Positions 38,723-42,580 of a stretch of 42,580 bases of DNA are shown piece after piece. The position numbers were made by a program, and so were the translations under genes. Numbering within the stretch: position 1 is the stretch's first letter; each line of letters starts with the position of its first letter. The notes beneath the pieces are model-generated. The model was not told where the DNA came from. It was given only the letters and a program-made list of their open reading frames with translations, and searched no databases. Source of the DNA: Chloroflexota bacterium (lineage in GTDB: Bacteria; Chloroflexota; Limnocylindria; Limnocylindrales; CSP1-4); the NCBI GenBank assembly GCA_030447745.1, contig JAUJOH010000011.1, positions 49,719 through 92,298 of the forward strand, read 5' to 3'.

Positions 38723-40584
38723 CGACCGAGACGAGACCAGCCGACCACGAGATTCGCGATCTCGAGCGGGTCACCATCCGCTTCGCCGGCGATTCCGGCG
38801 ACGGCATGCAGCTGACCGGCACCCAGTTCACGCGGACGGCCGCCGTCTTCGGCAACGACATCAGCACCTTGCCGGACTTCCCGGCCGAGATCCGCGCGCC
38901 CGCGGGCTCGCTGCCAGGCGTGTCCGGGTTCCAGATCAGCTTCTCGAGCTCGGACATCCACACGCCCGGTGACGCGCCGGACGTCCTGGTGGCGATGAAC
39001 CCGGCGGCCCTCAAGACGAACGTCGGTGACCTGCCGGCGGGCGGAGCGCTGATCGTCAACAGCGACGCCTTCACCCCGCAGAACCTCAACAAGGCGGCCT
39101 ACGCCTCGAACCCCCTGACCGACGGGTCGCTCAAGCCCTACACCGTCTTCGAGATCCCGATCTCGACGCTCAACGAGCGCTCGCTCGACGGGCTCGACAT
39201 GACCTCGAAGCAGAAGGACCTGACCAAGAACTTCTTCGCGCTCGGGATCATGTTCTGGCTCTACGAGCGGAGCATGGACCCGACGCTCGCGTGGATCGAC
39301 GACAAGTTCGGCAAGCGGCCCGTGGTCGCGGAGGCGAACAAGCGGGCGCTCAAGGCGGGCTACGCGTTCGGCGAGACGACGGAGATCTTCCACACCCACT
39401 ATCGCGTCGCGCCGGCCCGGCTCGGCCCCGGCACGTACCGCAACATCACCGGTAACGAGGCGACGGCGCTCGGTTTCCTGGCCGCCTCGAAGCTGGCCGG
39501 CCGCCAGCTCTTCTACGGCAGCTACCCGATCACCCCGGCCTCGGACATCCTCCACCAGCTGTCGGGCTACAAGAACTTCGGGATCAAGACGTTCCAGGCG
39601 GAGGACGAGATCGCCGCCATCGGCGCGGCGATCGGGGCGAGCTACGGCGGCGCGATGGGCCTGACGGCGAGCTCCGGGCCGGGCATCGCCCTGAAGAGCG
39701 AGGCGCTCGGGCTGGCCGTCATGGTCGAGTTGCCGCTCGTCGTCGTCGACGTCCAACGCGCCGGCCCATCGACCGGCATGCCGACGAAGACTGAGCAGGC
39801 GGACCTCCTCCAGGTGCTCTTCGGGCGCAACTCGGACTCGCCGGTCCCGGTCGTCGCCCCCGCCACGCCGGCCGAGTGCTTCACCATGGCGATCGAGGCG
39901 TGGCGGATCGCCCTGAAGTACGTCACGCCGGTCGTCTACCTGTCTGACGCGTTCCTGGCCACCGGCGCGGAGCCGTGGCGGATCCCGGAGCTCTCGGAGC
40001 TGCCGGAGATCGGCGTCGAGAACTGGACGGATCGGGCGACGTTCCAGCCGTACGACCGCGACCCGGAGACGCTGGCACGGAAGTGGGCCGTGCCGGGCAC
40101 GCCCGGTCTCGAGCACCGGGTCGGCGGGCTGGAGAAGGCGGACATCACCGGGAACGTCAGCTACGACCCGGACAACCACCACCGGATGCAGCTCCTGCGC
40201 CAGGAGAAGGTGGCTCGGATCGCGAACGACATCCCGGACCTGGAGGTCCACGGTCCGCCGAGCGGCGATCTGCTCGTCCTCGGGTGGGGCTCGACGTATG
40301 GCGCGATCCGCTCGGCCGTCGAGCGGCTCCAGGCGGACGGGCGCAGCGTCGCCCACGCCCACCTCCGGCATCTCAATCCGTTTCCGCGGAACCTCGGCGA
40401 GGTGCTGACGAGCTTCCGACGGGTGCTCGTCCCGGAGGTCAACCTGGGGCAGCTGCTGATGCTGATCCGGGCCCGGTACCTCGTCGACGCGGTCGGCTAC
40501 GACAAGGTCCGCGGCAAGCCGTTCCGGATCGCCGAGATCGAGGAGGAGGCGCTCAGGCTCCTCGGGGAGAGTGCCCGCTCATGA
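38719..40584 (+). CDS. korA: 2-oxoacid:ferredoxin oxidoreductase, fused gamma-alpha subunit
   Basis: Alpha subunit of the thiamine-dependent enzyme that oxidises a 2-oxoacid (probably 2-oxoglutarate) to acyl-CoA with ferredoxin as acceptor. 621 aa. The N-terminal gamma domain (about 14-190) has IRFAGDSGDGMQLTG and EIRAPAGSLPGVSGFQ; the alpha domain (about 240-600) has YGSYPITPASDILHQL, QAEDEIAAIGAAIGASYGG, TASSGPGIALKSEALG and QRAGPSTGMPTKTEQADL. This fused architecture is typical of two-subunit Kor enzymes. Overlaps both neighbours by 4 nt. The 2-oxoglutarate preference is by family resemblance. Confidence 0.93.
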   Translation: MTTETRPADHEIRDLERVTIRFAGDSGDGMQLTGTQFTRTAAVFGNDISTLPDFPAEIRAPAGSLPGVSGFQISFSSSDIHTPGDAPDVLVAMNPAALKTNVGDLPAGGALIVNSDAFTPQNLNKAAYASNPLTDGSLKPYTVFEIPISTLNERSLDGLDMTSKQKDLTKNFFALGIMFWLYERSMDPTLAWIDDKFGKRPVVAEANKRALKAGYAFGETTEIFHTHYRVAPARLGPGTYRNITGNEATALGFLAASKLAGRQLFYGSYPITPASDILHQLSGYKNFGIKTFQAEDEIAAIGAAIGASYGGAMGLTASSGPGIALKSEALGLAVMVELPLVVVDVQRAGPSTGMPTKTEQADLLQVLFGRNSDSPVPVVAPATPAECFTMAIEAWRIALKYVTPVVYLSDAFLATGAEPWRIPELSELPEIGVENWTDRATFQPYDRDPETLARKWAVPGTPGLEHRVGGLEKADITGNVSYDPDNHHRMQLLRQEKVARIANDIPDLEVHGPPSGDLLVLGWGSTYGAIRSAVERLQADGRSVAHAHLRHLNPFPRNLGEVLTSFRRVLVPEVNLGQLLMLIRARYLVDAVGYDKVRGKPFRIAEIEEEALRLLGESARS

Positions 40585-41687
40585 CAGCCACTGACAACAC
40601 GAACGGGGCCAACGGCCACGGGCTCGACGCCGGTCCGGGCGGTGGAGCCGCGACGGCCCTGAGCCCCGAGAACGCCGAGATGATCAAGCTGACCCGGAAG
40701 GACTTCGTGTCCGACCAGGAGGTTCGCTGGTGCCCCGGCTGCGGCGACTACTCGATCCTCGCCCAGACCCAGAAGGTGATGCCGGATTTCGGCTACCCGA
40801 AGGAGAACATCGTCTTCATCTCCGGCATCGGCTGTTCCGGTCGGCTGCCGTACTACATGAACACCTACGGGTTCCACACCATCCACGGCCGCGCGCCGAC
40901 GCTCGCCACCGGGCTCAAGGCCGCCCGTCCGGACCTGATGGTCTGGGTCATCACCGGCGACGGCGATGCGCTCTCCATCGGCGGCAACCACGTCCTGCAC
41001 TCGATGCGGCGCAACGTCGATCTCAAGATGATCATGTTCAACAACCGGATCTACGGCCTGACGAAGGGCCAGGCGTCGCCGACGTCCGAGTTCGGCAAGC
41101 GCACGAAGTCGACCCCGGTCGGCACGGTCGACACGCCGATCGTCCCGTTGACCATCGCCCTCGCGGCCGAGGCCTCGTTCGTCGCGCGCTCGGTCGACAC
41201 GCACACGGAGCACCTCCAGCAGACGTTCAACCGGGCCGGCTTCCACAAGGGATCGGCGTTCGTCGAGGTCCTCCAGAACTGCAACATCTTCAACGACGGT
41301 GCGTGGCGCGACTTCACGGACCGCGAGGTCCGCGAGGACCGGATGCTCGTGCTGGAGCATGGCAAGCCGATGATCTTCGGCAAGGACCGCGACAAGGGGA
41401 TCCGGTTGCGAGGGCTGCACCCGGAGGTGGTCACGCTCGGCGAGGATGGCGTGACGGAGGCGGACCTGCTCGTCCACGACGAGCAGTCGGAGGAGCCGTA
41501 CCTCGCCCTGATGCTGTCGCGGATGTTCTGGCCGGACTTCCCCGTGCCGGTCGGTGTGCTCCGCGCCGTGCCGCGGCCGACGCACGACCAGCTGATCGAG
41601 GACCAGCTGACGGCCGCCGTCGCGAGCGGCGGGGAGGGCGACCTCGAGAAGGCACTGTTCTCCGGCGAGACCTGGACGGTCGAGTAG
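40581..41687 (+). CDS. korB: 2-oxoacid:ferredoxin oxidoreductase, beta subunit
   Basis: Binds thiamine diphosphate and a 4Fe-4S cluster. 368 aa from ATG 40581. A Gly/Asn-rich tail of about 35 residues precedes the core. Cluster cysteines lie in WCPGCGDYSI and GIGCSGR, with a further Cys in LQNCNIFND. Thiamine site: TGDGDALSIGGNH and NNRIYGLTKGQ. Translationally coupled to korA. The ferredoxin at 5304 is a possible electron acceptor. Confidence 0.93.
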   Translation: MTATDNTNGANGHGLDAGPGGGAATALSPENAEMIKLTRKDFVSDQEVRWCPGCGDYSILAQTQKVMPDFGYPKENIVFISGIGCSGRLPYYMNTYGFHTIHGRAPTLATGLKAARPDLMVWVITGDGDALSIGGNHVLHSMRRNVDLKMIMFNNRIYGLTKGQASPTSEFGKRTKSTPVGTVDTPIVPLTIALAAEASFVARSVDTHTEHLQQTFNRAGFHKGSAFVEVLQNCNIFNDGAWRDFTDREVREDRMLVLEHGKPMIFGKDRDKGIRLRGLHPEVVTLGEDGVTEADLLVHDEQSEEPYLALMLSRMFWPDFPVPVGVLRAVPRPTHDQLIEDQLTAAVASGGEGDLEKALFSGETWTVE

Positions 41688-41704
41688 CGGGGCCAGGAGG
41701 ACGG

Positions 41705-42205
41705 ATGCTCTGCCCCGTCTGCGCGCACGACAACTTCGAGGGCGAGGACGCCTGCCAGAACTGCGGCGCACCGCTCGCGAACAAAGACATCCCGTCGCAG
41801 GCGGTCGACTACCGGGGGCCGCTGCTCGGGGAACGCCTCGAGGAGCTCGCGCCGGAGCCACCCGTGGTGCTCGATGCCGGCAGCGATGCCGCCGAAGCGA
41901 TCGCCCGGATGCACCGGGAGGCGATCGACTGCGTCCTCGTCACGGACGGCGGCCGGCTGGTCGGCATCTTCACCGACCGCGACGCCGTGCTGAAGGTCGC
42001 CGGCCAGACCGCCGGCCGATCGCTCGCCGACGTGATGACCGCCGATCCGGTCGTGCTCCGTACGGATGACCCGATCGCGGTCGCCGTTCACAAGATGGCC
42101 GTTGGCGGGTTCCGCCACATCCCGATCGTCGACGGAAGCAACCTGCCCACCGGCGTCGTCTCCGCCCGGGACATCTTCCGGCATCTCGCCAGCCAGCTCG
42201 GCTGA
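41705..42205 (+). CDS. Zinc-ribbon plus CBS-pair protein
   Basis: 166 aa from ATG 41705 with AGGAGG 7 nt upstream. The N-terminus is a zinc ribbon (C3, C6, C17, C20). Two CBS domains follow: LVTDGGRLVGIFTDRDAVLK and FRHIPIVDGSNLPTG, VSARDIFRHL. It is 17 nt after korB, so CBS proteins stand at both ends of the korAB pair. A regulatory or sensing role is inferred from context and fold. Confidence 0.85.
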   Translation: MLCPVCAHDNFEGEDACQNCGAPLANKDIPSQAVDYRGPLLGERLEELAPEPPVVLDAGSDAAEAIARMHREAIDCVLVTDGGRLVGIFTDRDAVLKVAGQTAGRSLADVMTADPVVLRTDDPIAVAVHKMAVGGFRHIPIVDGSNLPTGVVSARDIFRHLASQLG

Positions 42206-42209
42206 GGGC

Positions 42210-42580
42210 GTGCCGCGGGCACGGGTCGTGGCCGTCCTGGCCGACGACCTGATCTGGGGCACCAGGCTGCGGGACCAGGTGCGTGCCGCGGGAGCCGAGC
42301 CGGTCCACGTTCGCGCCGCGGCCGGGTTGGAGGCGCGGCTGCCGGAGGCGGCGGCGGCGATCGTCGATCTCACCGCCCGCGCCTACGACGGCGTAGAGGC
42401 CGTGCGTCAGGCCGCCGCAGCCGGCGTGCGGGTGCTCGCCGTGGGCCAGCACGACGACCACGATCTGCGCAAGCGGGCGCTCGCCGCGGGGGCGGAGCGC
42501 GACTTCGCCTATCGGAAGCTGTTGGAGGACGGGCCGGCGACGCGCGCGGGGGGGCTCGGCAGCCGCGTCGAGCCCCGGCC
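42210..42580 (+). CDS. Receiver-like small protein, cut by window end
   Basis: Open frame from GTG 42210, 4 nt after the CBS gene stop, with no stop before the window end (123 codons). It starts VPRARVVAVLADDLIWGTRL and has AAAAIVDLTARAYDGVEAVR and GVRVLAVGQHDDHDLRKRAL, the alternating strand-helix pattern of CheY-like proteins that lack the phospho-acceptor site. Likely co-transcribed with the korAB operon. Role unknown. Confidence 0.5.
   Translation, partial: MPRARVVAVLADDLIWGTRLRDQVRAAGAEPVHVRAAAGLEARLPEAAAAIVDLTARAYDGVEAVRQAAAAGVRVLAVGQHDDHDLRKRALAAGAERDFAYRKLLEDGPATRAGGLGSRVEPR

Noticed and set aside
1..42580. Prophage, IS element, CRISPR array or toxin-antitoxin system
   Set aside because: No integrase, transposase, cas gene, regular repeat array or recognisable toxin-antitoxin pair was found; the only notable direct repeat is the 55-bp duplication in oppB.

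Overview
The window is about 42.6 kb of very GC-rich bacterial chromosome with dense, mostly ATGA/GTGA-coupled operons. There are no phage, IS, CRISPR or tRNA genes that I can see. Gene content suggests a soil or freshwater Chloroflexota (Limnocylindria-like) or a similar high-GC monoderm: caa3-type oxidase genes with a CtaG factor, DUF5317 and DinB proteins, 7Fe ferredoxin plus 2-oxoacid:ferredoxin oxidoreductase, and homogentisate catabolism. This placement is an inference from gene families, not from a marker gene. Several start codons sit 6-8 nt downstream of a -10-like hexamer, so leaderless transcription looks common.

Layout. 1-5.2 kb: cytochrome oxidase subunits I (partial) and II on the minus strand (subunit II carries an extra C-terminal cupredoxin domain), a divergent CtaG-like assembly factor, a convergent threonine-dehydratase-like enzyme, a 37-aa membrane microprotein and a blue-copper lipoprotein. 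5.3-11 kb: 7Fe ferredoxin, BtuF-like protein, zinc-ribbon methyltransferase, ProC, and an S9 peptidase carrying five AT-hook-like RGRP motifs. 11.1-14.3 kb: DinB, DUF5317 and a second microprotein (minus), then 4-hydroxyphenylpyruvate dioxygenase and a small exported protein (plus).

14.3-32 kb is two minus-strand operons. The downstream one is an oligopeptide importer (C39-like peptidase, oppA, B, C, D, F); oppB is broken by a perfect 55-bp tandem duplication and the C39 gene by frameshifts. The upstream one is a cell-wall amino-sugar salvage operon: GntR/UTRA regulator, NagZ, MurQ, BadF-type sugar kinase, a sugar ABC importer (binding-protein gene with about four +1 frameshifts, two permeases, no ATPase), AnmK and a secreted GH10-like hydrolase. 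A DasR/NagR-type palindrome lies over the predicted -10 of the regulator promoter. Together the operons look like a sugar half and a peptide half of peptidoglycan-fragment scavenging. Three frame-broken genes between 17.4 and 27.6 kb could be real decay or sequence/assembly errors.

32-42.6 kb: a small membrane protein, a COG4315-type lipoprotein, fumarylacetoacetase-family and homogentisate dioxygenase genes (completing the tyrosine pathway begun by hppD at 12.5 kb), small membrane and disordered proteins, an HpcH/HpaI aldolase, then an operon in which CBS-domain proteins flank KorA-KorB, and a partial receiver-like gene cut by the window end.
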